Shown: positions 27,788 to 41,165, numbered from the stretch's first letter. The stretch is 64,000 nt of DNA from Anoplolepis gracilipes (GCF_047496725.1 NC_132972.1:8853501-8917500); one strand, 5' to 3'. Notes: a model not told the origin generated them from the sequence alone. Translations and numbers: made by a program.

Positions 27788-28499
27788 TCCTCTTTTATCC
27801 CCGCACGGCTTGACGCACGGTGAGAGATACTGGATTAACAATGCATTAATTACGTTTCGTTGGCACGACCGACGTGGCGGCGGGGTCTGAATTTCCGAAT
27901 TATACGCCATGGCAGATTACTCGGATAAAATTCAGCCGTATGCGGGAATTTGCATACCGTAATGATGGAATACCACAGGACGTTATATCCACCCCCGTCT
28001 CCACTTCCGTCCTACAGAATGCTCACTATGCGGTGGTTGTCATACAAACGAAACGAGACAAAGAGAAAAAGAGAGAGAGATTTTAGTCTTAATAATTCTT
28101 AAATTGCGCGTACATGAATATTTTTGCAGCTGTCGCGCTAATGTTACGCTTGAATATCATTAAATACGAGAAATAACGGCATATAGATTCATCAATTTTA
28201 ATGTATCAATCAATATTGTAAAATACTCGATTTGATTTGATTTGTGGATTTACTTTGTGTGAATTTCAATGTATTAATTTATTAGCGCTAATTATAATTA
28301 ATTAAATTCTCCTTTTCCACACTTATCTCGTGTGATTTCTATATAACCGATATTAAATATGTTGGATATTTAATGTGATTTATATTGTTAGGAATATAAA
28401 ATGTGTTATTTTTATATTGTTTTTTAACATTTTGTTTACATGTACATAAGTATATAAAAATGATATAAAATTTCTGAATAAATTTTTCTGGCACACATA

Positions 28500-28501
<2 letters not shown>

Positions 28502-28543
<42 letters not shown>
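28502..28543. repeat. (TA)21 microsatellite
   Basis: Uninterrupted TA run of about 42 bp. Confidence 0.95.
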
Positions 28544-28545
<2 letters not shown>

Positions 28546-28729
28546 CACATATTTGAGATGTGTTGCATCATTTTCTTTATCTGCATCGATATTATATTTT
28601 ATGTCTATGCGGATTAAATTTTGAGAATCGTCACATCGCGTAAATAAATTATTATATTCTCGATATTTGTATTATTCGGCATATTCACAATTATATTGTC
28701 TCCTCAACTTTACAAATTGAAGCTGAAAA

Positions 28730-31200
28730 ACAGAAAATGAAAAAAAAAAGAGAGGGATAAATAAGATGAATAAAAAGGAGATCTAGGGAGAGCGAGAGTG
28801 AATTCTATCTCGCAGATTAATGTATCCCGCAAGGTCACGTTGTCTTGAATTGCTCCGGAGATAATTCACGGCTATGTGAATTTGGCGTCTAGCTTTACCG
28901 AGATGCAAATATGACGACGAAGAAGAAAATGGTGCGGAATTAAAATGAGCAGACTAGAATTCGCACGGGAAACTATATTGTATTTTGGACGGAGGCAGAG
29001 AGAGCGCCGTGGAATCCTATATCGGTATTTTTCCACTGTCGACGCAGAAAGTAGGAAGAGGAAGCCGTATTTTTGGGATTACTACGTTCTCCGATCCACT
29101 GCTCAAAGACAGCGAGAGAAGACAGAGGAACGGGAATGCAAAAAAGAAGCAAAGCAAAGTTATGCGTTGTTTGTAACAATATATAGAAAAAAAGAATCGA
29201 TATCACCGTGAAAGAAAGAACGTTGTCGCATCAGCTTTAGAAAGAAAGAACCAAAACGGATAAAGGGAGAGTAAAAGAAAGGTACATAATATTTCGAACA
29301 AGATGAGACGCTGTATACATTTCAACAAAATTCTAATGATCTTATCATAATAATATTATATTTTCTCTGTAAATCCGCTTAACCTGTGCTTTTCGCTCAA
29401 TTACAGTTAAAAAATAAGAGATTATTTAATTCCTCGAGTCAACCTACGGTCAACATTTTGTTAAAATCAGAATTTGTTTTCGTTGACAAGAAAATGACAC
29501 GAAAAATGAATCAATATAGGGAGAAATTCTTGAGGCTTAACTGTTGATTGTGAATGGTAGAATAAGAAATTGCGATCGGTACATGCTGACACAAAGGAAG
29601 CGCGAAAATCCAGCATCAAGCGGAAGAAACGAAGGGGAAGAGAGAAAACTCTTCGCGGATAGTTCTAGTTGGAAATACCAACGAGTCTAGCGTGTTCAAA
29701 GGCAAAATGACGCAAAGGTTCAAAGGAGAACTCGGTGGAAGAGGATGGTAAAGAAATCGATATTGCAAAAGGATATTCGGTGAATTCGTCGCACAATTTC
29801 ATCCACACTTTCGGGGGATAAGAAGATGAAGATATGTTAATGGAAAAAATTTATCGGACAAGACTGAAAAAAAAAATATACCGAGATGTTAAGTGCTCTT
29901 ATAAAAATTTTGCCATTAAATATATTTAATAGCTACGCATTTTTCGAAAAAATATAATTTTTTTAAATATTTAAACATTTTTTAAATCTCAAGTTTTGAA
30001 AAAATATATAAATGTATAGTTTTATTCTTTTATTATAAAGTGCCTCTCTCTTTTTATGTTATATATACACTTCACAATTATGTATATTTTTAATCGTATT
30101 TGAACGAAATCAAATGCAAAGACGTCAATTTTATGAGGCAGTTTCAATCTTTGAAGTTGCATCAAAATGTATGAAAAGAAAAAAAATATACGTGTATTTT
30201 TTAAAAACATACCCAAAGTGGGTGAAAGTCAAAATATTTATCCAGCAATAACGTTAAGGAAGAACTGATCAAGAAATGACATAGAAATAAAACATGTGTG
30301 AAAAGTTCACACTGATGTATTTAAAGAAGTCACTCTTCATCCGAGAGCCGAGATATTGCTTTTGAGCGCACAAGTACTCGAAGGAAGAATAAAGATGTTC
30401 CTGTTTAAATAGCATTGTGTCTTTCGCGGAGATTTGTCGACTTAAATTCTACTCTCGCCAACATAAACCTGTCAAATCCACAAAGACGTAGCGGAAGATT
30501 CGAAAGAAGTGTATAAAGATGTCGAATTATAAAAGTATCTAAAACAGGACTGGTACTTGATGTGATCAGGCGAGAGAAGCCAAAAAGAGTAGGAAGTATA
30601 AAGAAGTACAAAGAATTGAAGTGAAAGAATGTGCCTCCTCCCATTCCTCTTCGAAAAGAGTTATTATATCGCATATATAAGAGCTCGTCGGCTAACATTT
30701 ACTTTACGATATCACAGGTCACTGAAGACGAAGAGACGGTCTATCACGATGCAAAGACGATGAGGACGTCGAAGCAGAGGAAGGAACGAGAGATCCTTCG
30801 AAGGAAGAGAGTTGTGTAAGCAAAAGGATCGATATTAGCGGGATACTACTTGGAGAAAGGTCTATGAACACGATTCTCGCTTGTAATAAGAGAGACAGAA
30901 GGCTTGACGAGAAGCGGAGGTAACGGGAGAAAGGTAGACGAGCTAGAGGCCGTTTGAGAAAGGCATGAAAGAAGGGAGATGGCGAGCGAGCAACAGCCGC
31001 GTCCTTGTTCTTTTGTTTTCTCCGAGAGACAACAAGAGGGTGGCTTCGTTTTAGTCAGAGTTTTGTCAGTAACATAGAGAGCCAACCAGCGGTATCGTTG
31101 ACTCTTTCGACACTCTTTCTCGAACAAGCGAGAAAGAAGGCTACGTCGATTAGAGAGAGCTCCTTCCATTAGGGTCATCCGACCGCGATCTTTCATCTGC
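28730..31200. other. Purine-biased non-coding stretch
   Basis: The plus strand is strongly biased to A and G, in many irregular GAAGA, AGAGA and GGAAG words, most clearly at 28730-29280, 29570-29850 and 30360-31000, with AT-rich DNA between. In mbl-sense RNA this would be pyrimidine-rich. No coding frame is recognisable. Confidence 0.5.
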
Positions 31201-31368
31201 CATGTCTACTTCGTTTAGCTGATTTCTTGTGAGGAGGAAAAATGTCTTGCGCCGCGAGCGGTCCCTCTCGAGAACAGAGCCTCTCACCGTGGTAGAGTAG
31301 ACTAAAGCCACATCTTCGTATTACAATTTCGTTTGCGGTCGCTCGTAACTTCCACGTTAATGCGGAAC

Positions 31369-31370
<2 letters not shown>

Positions 31371-31424
<54 letters not shown>
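31371..31424. repeat. (CT)27 microsatellite
   Basis: Uninterrupted 54-bp CT run. Confidence 0.95.
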
Positions 31425-31429
<5 letters not shown>

Positions 31430-34400
31430 ACTTTCGTTACTACTCGCAAGTTTTTATATTGCGCGAATGCGATGATTATATCTCTCTTAAAGCAAGTCGA
31501 GGGACGCTTTCATCCGTAATTTGATGCCCTTTGATGAATCAATGAAATTATTAGTAACTATACGGTTACACGTTAATCCGTTTAAACGAGAGTATTTCAG
31601 CCGGTCATGCTGGCATTAATATATTCGGGTGATGTATTGTAACTATTGTGATACCGTATATCGCGCGCATTGTTACTACGCGGCTTAACTCTACGCTCGT
31701 GTATTTATCGAATAAGTTACATTTTCGTTGATCTAGTTCTATCGGAAATTCTATCCCTCGTTTCCACATTAATATTCTGCATGACTGACGCATTGTGAAC
31801 ATTACCACTGTCGTTCTACAATATATGTGCATGTAACTATTTAGTCTCGTATACAGCGAATAATTAAATCACCATGGGAATTGCCTGTACTTTGCACAAA
31901 ATATGACAGTTCCGTCCTAATCATTTTTTATTATTATTTGTATTATTTGTATTATTTGTACACAGATTTAATGAGTACACAAATTGCGTATTATAAAATG
32001 AGAAATCAGAAAAATATCAAGAATTTTGGGAATAATTGAGAGTTAGATATCGTGAATTAAAAATTGGAAGTGAGAATTATTCATACACAAGAAAATTAGA
32101 AGAAAATCGAAAAATAGAAACTATGTACCAACAATTTACATGCAAAATTGTTTAAATTGTCGTATTACAATATAATATAATAAATGCATTTTCGTTGATC
32201 GATGTAGTTAGCGAAATTACGTCTTGGTTAAATTCGCGCGCTTTGTCCGCGACACGTGTAACTCTCGAATTAATTAAGCTGAGAGCCGTTTCGTCGAACA
32301 GAAATCGGCGGCGTGCGAATGCGTCTCTAGTCTCCAGTCGTACGTTTGCAAATGAGAAAGACGCGGGGATACGTCTTTTTATCGTCGAGAACAAAAAGAC
32401 GCGGATGCGAAAGCCTCGACAAAAATGTCCGCTATTGTCCGATCTGGTACGCGGGTATGCAACCAACACTTATACGCGCACCTCGTTGGGCATAATGAGA
32501 GCATTGTTCCCTGAAACTATAGTCACATTGTTGCCACACTCTTCTCTCTCTCTCTCTCTCTCTCTTTTGCGGTTATTTCCCGTTGGGCTTCCTGGCTGGA
32601 CAGTTTCAATACCATCTTTAGCTCCGGTTTAATTTTTTTTCACGCTTTAGACTACTCGATGTCTTAGCGTGTCGTTTTCTCGATAGTGGGACAATTAGCC
32701 TCAGAGAGGCTAATTAATCCTCGTTATTCTATAGAAAATGTATTTTTTTAACCTGAATTGAATTAAAATACAAACGGAAATTAAATGGAAAATTTGTTTT
32801 TATTCTTTCTCTTATTATGTATTTTAATCTAATATATTATTTATGGTCGCAATTAGCGCAAAGTGGAAACTGCGAGTTTATTATTTTTTTATTTGAGATA
32901 CAAATTTTCAACATTTGATTTCTCCCTTTAATATTCCATAAATTTTTTATCTTAATATTTATCGCGTTGATTTACGCGCTTTTGAAAATTAAAAGCGTTA
33001 AGTATATGTTTATTAAACAAAGACAGCGCGTTGTAAATTAAACGGATAAATGTATGCAAGCATTTTTTACACGCCGGCAATCTTTCTGTATTTTTTCGCC
33101 TCTTCGTCGTTTACATACGCGATAACCGTGAAACGTAGACTGAGCTAGAGTCTAATAAAAACTGCTGAAAGTGCAAAGAATCCCGAGAGAGGGAGAGAAC
33201 GAGACTGGAAAGAAAATACGAAACGGCCGGCCAAAATTCGCGCAAATGAAACAATATTGCGCCATCCGGTCTGCAAACCGACTTCTTCTGGATTTTTCAC
33301 GGGTAACATTTCCCGAGATAAGGAAAAGCTTTCTGACACTCCACAAATCATTTAATCTAACCGAAGAGACCACCATTCGGATTTCTCTCTTACGTTTCCA
33401 TCCGTTCTATTCTCCTCCGGTGCTCTTGACAATTGAAATTAGAGCTTATTCAAGATTGTGCGGGAAGAAAAAGACGGCGGAGGGGCACTCGAGAAATTTA
33501 GGAGAATCTCTCGAGAGATACAATCGGCGAGATACGATATGACGATGAGTCGCTGGATTTGCGCGGATGAAACGCTATTGCTCTCATCGGTTTTCGCGAA
33601 TTCGACCGTCGTATTTTTCGGGCGAGATCCACTTTTTAGGGGACACCGTACGTATATTTCTCGCGAAATTGCGGTAGAATACATGATGGCGGATGCGCGC
33701 GAGGATATCTGGCTTCAGTTAGAGACGCATCTGTACATACAATCAATAGTATTACTTTCTCTTCCTCCATTATACCTGCAACCACGGGCTACAATGGTGG
33801 ATCATTAGGAATAGCAACGGATAACACCGCAGCAAGATCAATTCTCCTACGGGGGTTATTAGCCACTCCGCACTGGATAGATTGGCCCTGTTATAACGGC
33901 ATCAAGATGTATTTTCGCCGTAATCACGCAATTATAACTCCGAACGCAAACTACTAATCGTCATTTCCACAGACGACGTATTATCGCATTAAATTGTATT
34001 CTACAATGAAATGTGTTAAAAAAAAATTTTAATTCAATTTTTCTTAACTCTTTATAGGCTTCTTGTTTTAATTAAAATTTTTTTTAACTAAAATTAATTT
34101 AATTTTCATAGAAATTTGTTTATAAAAATACTTTGCATTATTAAAGTCCAAATTAGAGGTGAAAATTTTTGATTTGAGATTTACAATATAAATCACGCAA
34201 TAAATAAGACAAAAAGGCTTAACTTTAAATATAAGATTCGGACAGATCGCAACCGGGATCCTAGCCAGCTTTTAAAGAAATTGATCCACGCGGTGCATTT
34301 CGCGGTACGATTCCGTACATTGCATTCGTAGCGACGTGTACTCGATTCATCTGCCAACTCACTTCGGCAACAAAACTCGAAGTAAAATTTCTCCAACGTT

Positions 34401-36276
34401 CTAATATCCCTACATTGCTTGCATTCGAAATATCGCGCAAACTTTTTATCAAAAATTCATGTACGATGGTATTCAGCTGTTTGCACTGTGTACGTTCGTT
34501 TGAAGTTGCAACGTGGAATATCGTTGCGGTAAAAATCAGCCACTCTCTTTCTACTTTCCCTGTCATCACCGATCTATTTCGCGTTTTCGCGCAACATTTC
34601 CAGCGAAATGTAGAAGAAATCTCTTTCTCGCTCTTCGAGTTCTAATACACTTTTGATGTTTACACGCCAAAGTTACTCCGGCAAAACGTTGCGCTATAAA
34701 AGAATCTGTCTCATAAGAAACACGGCTATATATAGCGAACTTTTTAGTGAAAACACGTTTTTGTACTCAAGCATCGTCTCAAGACCATTTTAGCATCAAA
34801 TGATGTAACTATGCGGGGACCACACGCGGTAAATACGACGAGTATTTCTACCACGAGACGAGAAGAGACGAAGACGAGAGCGCAAACGTAGCGATACTAT
34901 TATTAAACTGCACTAGGAACGGGCCTCGGCCTTCCCTCTCTTTCACGCTCACTTTCTCAAGCAAGTGGTAATAGTAGTAGTTTTAGAAGGCTCGAGCTTA
35001 CACTCGAGTTTATACTCTTGAGAAAAAATGATATATGATCAGATATAAATATACATAATTAATCGTGAAAACATGTGATAACATATATGTAATTATACAT
35101 GCGGTTATATAAGTCATATATTATATAATTTTATATAATCATATAAAATTACATGTTCTTTTTATCAAATGTTTTCATAATTAATTATTCATGTTTATCC
35201 GATTATATTATTATACTATTCTTTTTCAGGTTGTTTTCGTAAAAAGAGGCAAAATTATTTAATGTATTAAAATTTTCTTCAATCAAATTACTAGAATAAA
35301 CTCTTTCTTCATTTTAACCTCTCAACTTTTGATTTTAATTATTCAATTTTCAATTTTTAAATAATCTACAAATAGAATCCAAAGATAAATTACCAAATTT
35401 TGAGCACCTACAAAAGTAGAATTATTTTTAGCAGTTATTAAATTAATTTATTTATAAAAATATAATTTTCTATACATTGAATTATATTATAATAATGCAT
35501 ATCAGATCATTTAAAGTTGACCTCATCTTCATATAATCTCGTTTCATTATTCATTTCCTCATATACTTTTTTACCTCTAATTTTTCTTAATATTAAATAT
35601 AATTTCTCTTAACATTTTTAATATTTATTAATATGCATCAAATTTTATTTATACATTAAATTTTATTCTCGTTCTTAACATCTTACTAATAAGTTGACTT
35701 GTTATTTCGATTTTCCTTTTAATTTACGTTCATAGAGATGAACAATTAAAAAATCTGTATTACAATAAATGCATTTCCCTCGTACCTTTATTTTTTTATT
35801 CTATTTGTACCGTCATGTGAAAATCGCATTTGCAATACAGTCGCAAAAATCGTGGCGAAAAAAATTGAAAAAAAAAGTAAAAAGTTAGGAAAAATGTGAT
35901 GTGAACGAAAGAGCGTTGTTGCATTATTAAAAACACCCACGGCGTTTTGTATCCTGCACAAGTGAGTGTGCAGAACCTCATTGTAGGATCGAAATGCTTT
36001 TGCGTAAGGACGACTTTTTGGAGCGTATAGTCGTTGATTATCATGAGTTTCCCACATCGATGAGAATGTCAGAAACGAAAATCGCTTTAAATCCAACGAC
36101 CTACTTTAAAATTCTATTTAGACGAATACACTTCGTTAAAATGTGACACACTGTGAATTTCCAGTAAAAGAACGATAAAGATTTTTCGATAAAAGTGATG
36201 AGATAAATCGCCAAAACTTCTCTCTTTACTGAACAATAAAAATTACACTTCAACAATTGCAAAAGAGATGAAAAAA

Positions 36277-36279
<3 letters not shown>
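31425..36279. other. Non-coding stretch, CpG-rich then AT-rich
   Basis: CpG-richer parts lie at 32190-32700, 33060-33980 and 34230-34960; 35000-35800 is very AT-rich. A short 9-bp repeat (TATTATTTG, three units) lies at about 31930-31962. A perfect 11-bp hairpin (TAATTTTATAT with a 4-nt loop) lies at 35126-35151. The longest frame, 32195-32632 plus (145 codons), is not recognisable. Confidence 0.5.
32543..32564. repeat. (TC)11 microsatellite
   Basis: Uninterrupted TC run. Confidence 0.9.

Positions 36280-36312
<33 letters not shown>
36280..36312. repeat. (AT)n microsatellite
   Basis: About 16 AT units after a poly(A) run. Confidence 0.95.
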
Positions 36313-36314
<2 letters not shown>

Positions 36315-36607
36315 TAATTTTATTTATCGTTGTAAAAATGTGTTCTCATAAAAATGGAATCCGGAAATCATTAGATTCATCCATCATTCGTCCGTCGCAC
36401 GATTAAATTTCGTTGCGTGTCGAATTTTAATAACTTGCGGTAAGCCGCGTCGAGAGAAACATCATCGACAACGCGTCGGCGGATTTCGCAATCGTATTAC
36501 TTAACCGACAAGCTCGACAGAAAAATACAATGCGCAGTATAATGCGTTATCGAGGCACGCAACGCGCGTAAGCGCGCGACTCACATATAGATCCCGCACC
36601 AGGTGTA

Positions 36608-36646
36608 GCGCGCGCGCGCGCGCGCACGCACGCACGCACGCACGCA
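36608..36646. repeat. (GC)n/(GCAC)n alternating purine-pyrimidine tract
   Basis: About nine GC units run into GCAC units. The whole tract alternates purine and pyrimidine, the composition that favours Z-DNA. Confidence 0.95.
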
Positions 36647-38315
36647 AGAAGCAAACACGTGCGTATACAATCTGACGGAGGACTGTTACTTTTAATGGAG
36701 CATCACGATTTATCAATTAGAGCGATATGATCGGGGTTGTTCTTGAGATTATAACGTGCGTGGCGTGCGTGATCTTTTATCGACCGTTCCTCTAGCTATC
36801 TATCCATCTCTCTTTCTCTCCCTCCTTTCCTTTCTCTCTTGGCCTTATATACCACGGTACTATCTATCTCCTTCTCGCTGCAGCCATGCTTCCAGCACAG
36901 TTAAATACATAATTCTTCGAGGAGAACCACTTCCTATATTACGCGGTCGCGCGTGCTAACATAGTGGCTTCCAGACTGACTCACAGTGTTATTTTCAGAC
37001 GGAAAAGAAGGTGGGACGAGCTTCTTCGCATCGCGTGTCGCGCGGCGGAGATCAATAAGTAAATTTTTCGTTGCATAAACCTCGATACTCGGCCCGTGAG
37101 CGCCACCACAGGCCCGAGGTATTCGATATGTACATTTGATGAGCTGTCGCGGTCGAAGCCGACGGAATATGGGATAATACGAGGAATGGAATGGACCATA
37201 GTGGGAATATGTGGAATAATGACGGTTACACAATAGAGCGGTGATAGTCTCCGCTTCGATCAAGCAGCGATTGAATAAATAATAATATATCGCAGAGCCT
37301 TTGATAGTGACGTGCAATTGATAAAAAACTCTTTTGTCTTATTGATTCGCGCCGATGCGTCATTGTTCGCAAATAATTGTTACAATTATCTTTTCATACA
37401 CCTGAATTGTTGCTTTTAAAAACATCGGCTATAAAATATCGATTTATGTCGATATAAAATATTGAAGAAAATAAAAAATTAGCAAAGTAATGAAAAAATT
37501 ATTGTATTAAAATAAAAAGAAAAATTTAAAGAAAAATCGAAACACTGTTAAAGATTTTCAATAGAGGGAAAAAAGGCAAATCATGCCTTGCAGACGAATC
37601 TCTGATGATCTGTCGTAAGTCACTCTCGGAATCGCAGTACACCGTAATGTAAAGTTCGATTCGGAGAAGAAACGACGCTATTGGAAAGTCTCGATAGCCC
37701 CGGAAACCGAAGCCGCGTTGCACATGGAGTGGAAGACAATATATTTTGAAGTCGCTCAGGTGGACCGAACGGACGGCTGTCTCGACTCGAGGAGACAATA
37801 CTTGAAACCGGAGTGGGAAGACTTGCAACTGTGCGTTTACAACTAAACTCGACAGTTCGATTATACCGCAAAGTTTTGAGAGATCTCGATAATCCGCGCT
37901 TGAACATTATCTCAGACGACATTGAAGGCTATATTAACGACTATTTCGAGCTATAATATGGAAACAATGATAGCGTGAATCAATATTGAACTGAAATATC
38001 TACATTTCAAACACCATCTTCGATGGTCTATCTGTAGAGGAGACCTCGTCGCTCTTCGTCATGATTTCGACTCGCGACGATCCTCTTTAAAGCGATGGAA
38101 CTCGACGTTGTATTCTAAAATCGTTTAGAGTTAAGCTCGTAGAGTACAATAGCCGCGGCTGACAAAGAAACGGGGGGATGAGAAGAGTAAGGAGGGCAGA
38201 AAGAAGGAGTAAAATACGAAGGGAGAAGAGAGGAAGGCAGAAGATTAGCGCGCGGGCGCGGCGGGTTTATCTCGCATAGCTCGGAATAGAGGTAACTATA
38301 CCGTGTGGCATAAAC
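36647..38315. other. Non-coding stretch
   Basis: CpG-richer parts lie at 36730-37320 and 37580-38300, with AT-rich DNA between. No recognisable gene. Confidence 0.5.
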
Positions 38316-38340
38316 GGTAGGTAGGTAGGTAGATAGGTGG
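38316..38340. repeat. (GGTA)n tetranucleotide repeat
   Basis: GGTAGGTAGGTAGGTAGATA-type units, about six. Confidence 0.85.
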
Positions 38341-38419
38341 GTTGCAGGGCTCCGAGGGGGAATCGATAACACATGACGGCATATAGGCACATACTGAACT
38401 GACCGCAGAATGCCATCCG

Positions 38420-38690
38420 CGCGCCTCCCATCGCCATTTCCATCCCCCTCGTCTCTCTCCTCGTATCCTCCACGGGTCTCCTTCCGCCCTTACTCGCCTC
38501 CCTTCCTCAATGCTTGCATCTCCCCCTCTTTCCCCCCCCCCCCCTCTCGCTCACGACACGCACGAAACTGCACGCGGCCTGCACGGCCTCGCACGCTCTC
38601 GCCCTCTCCTTCCAATCCTCCCTGCATATCATCCTTCTCTGACCGATTTCGATCCCCTTTCTCCTCTCCTCTCCCTCCCTCCCTATGGAT
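38420..38690. repeat. Pyrimidine-rich tract with a (C)13 run
   Basis: The plus strand is dominated by C and T over about 270 bp, including 13 consecutive C at 38532-38544. Plus-strand open frames here, rich in Ser and Pro, are a by-product of composition. Confidence 0.75.
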
Positions 38691-38800
38691 CCGACCGTTC
38701 TATTACAGGGACAAGCATTGCGGCTAATGCCGTCCGGCCGTAAATTATGTGAAAGCGGCGGGGGTTAGGTAGCGCCCCGCGCACCTGTACGGTTTTTCGG

Positions 38801-38801
<1 letters not shown>

Positions 38802-38865
<64 letters not shown>
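38802..38865. repeat. (CA)32 microsatellite
   Basis: Uninterrupted 64-bp CA run, tied with the CT run at 59241-59304 as the longest perfect dinucleotide run I counted in the window. Confidence 0.97.
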
Positions 38866-38868
<3 letters not shown>

Positions 38869-39742
38869 GTAAATACAGACAAACACATCGAGCATCCTCG
38901 ATGTTGGACCGCAAAGCTAACCTGCGAGGGATTACGAGAGACTCTACCTGCGATACCTGTCTGGATCTAACCGACCGGATCGAGTCATCTGGTTACGAGA
39001 ACGAACCGATAACGAGCGATCGTATGTTTGTCAGTGGCTATCTCGTTTGTCTATAGTTTGATCACGTTCCAACTTCGACAAAGCTCTCGAATTCCTCAAT
39101 CAACTAAAAGATTTGAGCAACGTATCATCGAGTTATTTTGTTTCTCTGAGGTAATTAATTACATTTCCAAACTACCAAACGAGAAAGAGAGCCAGATATA
39201 CGATGCTTCTAGTTTGATAATAAACATAATACTTTAAAAACCTGTCTTTTAATACTTAAAAAAAATGTCTAAAATTACAAGCATTATTAAATAAGATATA
39301 TTGACAATGAAGCAAGATTATAGAGTTCATCGAGAATCTTTCTAAAATTTAAAATTCTTTGTCGAAAACGTAATGGAATTGAAACTACATTGAACTAACA
39401 TTTAAACTAACTGCATCTTCGTGCATACAGACGTCAACGATATGCCAACGTCTTTGAGTGATTTGGGTGACGATCGGTAATTAGTCTCTCCGTTTGATTG
39501 CGAAAACGCGGAGACGGTGGCTCAGAGACGAGGCCGCAGGGAAAAAAGAGACGGCAAAGGTTGAGCGCAGGTATAGGAGATGGTCTAGAGAGGCTCTTGA
39601 TCTTCCGGGGCAATTAAATGAATTTCCACTCGGCTGGAATAGCAAACGTTTAGACGGCACCGCGTAAGATATTCCGGGAAGCTCACGGGAATATCAGAGA
39701 CGTAATATCGAGAAGGAGGAGCAGAGGCGTAGTTTGCGGGCT

Positions 39743-39960
39743 AGAAGTAATACACGAGAACCTGGCAACTCTCGCCCTGCTCTTAGCTTTCCCGTCTGTC
39801 GCGGTCGGCCGGCCGGCCTGCCTGCCTGCCTGCCTGCCTACCTTGCCTTGCCTGTCTGTCTGTCTGTCTGTGTGTCTGTCTGTCTTCTCCATCTGTCTGT
39901 CGGCGTGTAAACCTGTCTGCTTGCCGCGTGTCGCGAATCGATTTTCAGGCCAACAATGCA
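39743..39960. repeat. Duplicated segment, copy 1, with expanded CCTG/TCTG repeats
   Basis: The 22 bp at 39743-39764 match 41007-41028 with one mismatch. TCGGCGTGTAAA (39900) matches 41105, and an ATCGATT block follows in both copies. Copy 1 is about 60 bp longer inside because of repeat expansion. Confidence 0.75.
39817..39890. repeat. (CCTG)5 followed by imperfect CCTTG and (TCTG)n
   Basis: Five perfect CCTG units at 39817-39836, then CCTA, two CCTTG units, CCTG and a TCTG/TGTC series. Antisense to mbl, so mbl-sense RNA would carry CAGG and CAGA units. Confidence 0.9.
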
Positions 39961-40363
39961 CGGCCGTGCACGGATCGACTCGATCTCCCTCCGTTTCCCT
40001 CATCTCATCTATAATACATGCCCCGAAATTCTCCGCGTCTCTTGGACATATCGGAAACGCTAAACTCTTTAGCTCGATTAGACTAAAGTAAGATATGTGT
40101 ATAATTCGAAAATATATTATATATGTATCAATATACATATCAACATTAAAGCTGATAAATATAATGATACTTTATTTGAAAAAATCGTAAAGTATATATT
40201 TTCATGGTACTTTATATCTGTACAACTATTCAAAGACAAATTTACTTATGTAATTATTACATAATTTCAATTTGATCGATTCAATATTAGATAGAAATAA
40301 AGCTGAATTAATTGCACTATAATAAACACGATTAATCCCGCCTAATTCTATTAACTGTATCGC

Positions 40364-40471
40364 AATATTTACCTAAAAGCTTTACATAATAGTCTATAAT
40401 AACGTAAACTATATCCTCGCCGAGATCTGGAAACAGGTATAGAAATAGTATATCGTGTAATTTATAAATAA
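40364..40471. repeat. Upstream half of the duplicated unit, displaced copy
   Basis: ATATTTACCTAA, CTCGCCGAGA, TGGAAA, AAATAGTATA and CGTGTAATTTA occur in the same order as at 40909-41014 (there ATATTTACCTAA, GTCGCCGATA, TGGAAA, AAATAGTACA, CGTGTAGTTTA). Confidence 0.6.
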
Positions 40472-40908
40472 TGTACGTGCTCGAATTTAGTTTCGCTATA
40501 GTTCCATTATATAACGAACAATATATTTACTAATACATAATAGTTTAAGCTGGAAAAACGCAAATTATCGATAAAAAGAAAATACGATTAGTGATATTTA
40601 TGACATATCAATGGCAGAGATCTCGAAAAAGGGAATACATTAATTATTATGCTTATAAACTTATATGTATAATATATATATATGTTATTTAATTCTATAT
40701 TAAATCTGTTTTCTAAATTATTCGTAATCGACAATAAAAATCTATTATAATTTCGTATAATGCGGAAAACATTAGACAACACGAAATGAAAAATTGAATT
40801 CTTCGCCACGAATTATATATAGATCGTCCAAAATAAGAGTTGTAATATAACGAAATAATTGTTCGATAATGGCTTGATAAAATTGAGAACAGATATGCCG
40901 ATGTCGTG

Positions 40909-41165
40909 ATATTTACCTAAGCGGCGCATTAATAATAACGCGAGTTACATCGTCGCCGATACGTGGAAAAGGGGCGCAGAAAATAGTACACCGTGTAGTT
41001 TAGATTAGAAGTAATACGCGAGAACCTGCCAGACCGTCTGCCTACACCTTGCCGGCCGCTTACCTGTCGCGACCAGCGTCTATCCGTCTATCTGCCTATC
41101 CGTGTCGGCGTGTAAAACCCGCCAGTCTGTCTACCGCTTGTCGCCGACCGCGCGATCGATTCTAT
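40909..41165. repeat. Duplicated segment, copy 2, joining both halves
   Basis: The first half matches 40364-40471 and the second half matches 39743-39960. This copy probably shows the ancestral order. The repeat region here is short and point-mutated (TCTATCCGTCTATCTG). Confidence 0.65.

Larger units (their letters stand above)
25781..28501. other. Non-coding stretch with several microsatellites
   Basis: Mostly AT-rich with CpG-richer parts at 25800-26050 and 27420-27950. No frame resembles a known protein. Confidence 0.5.
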
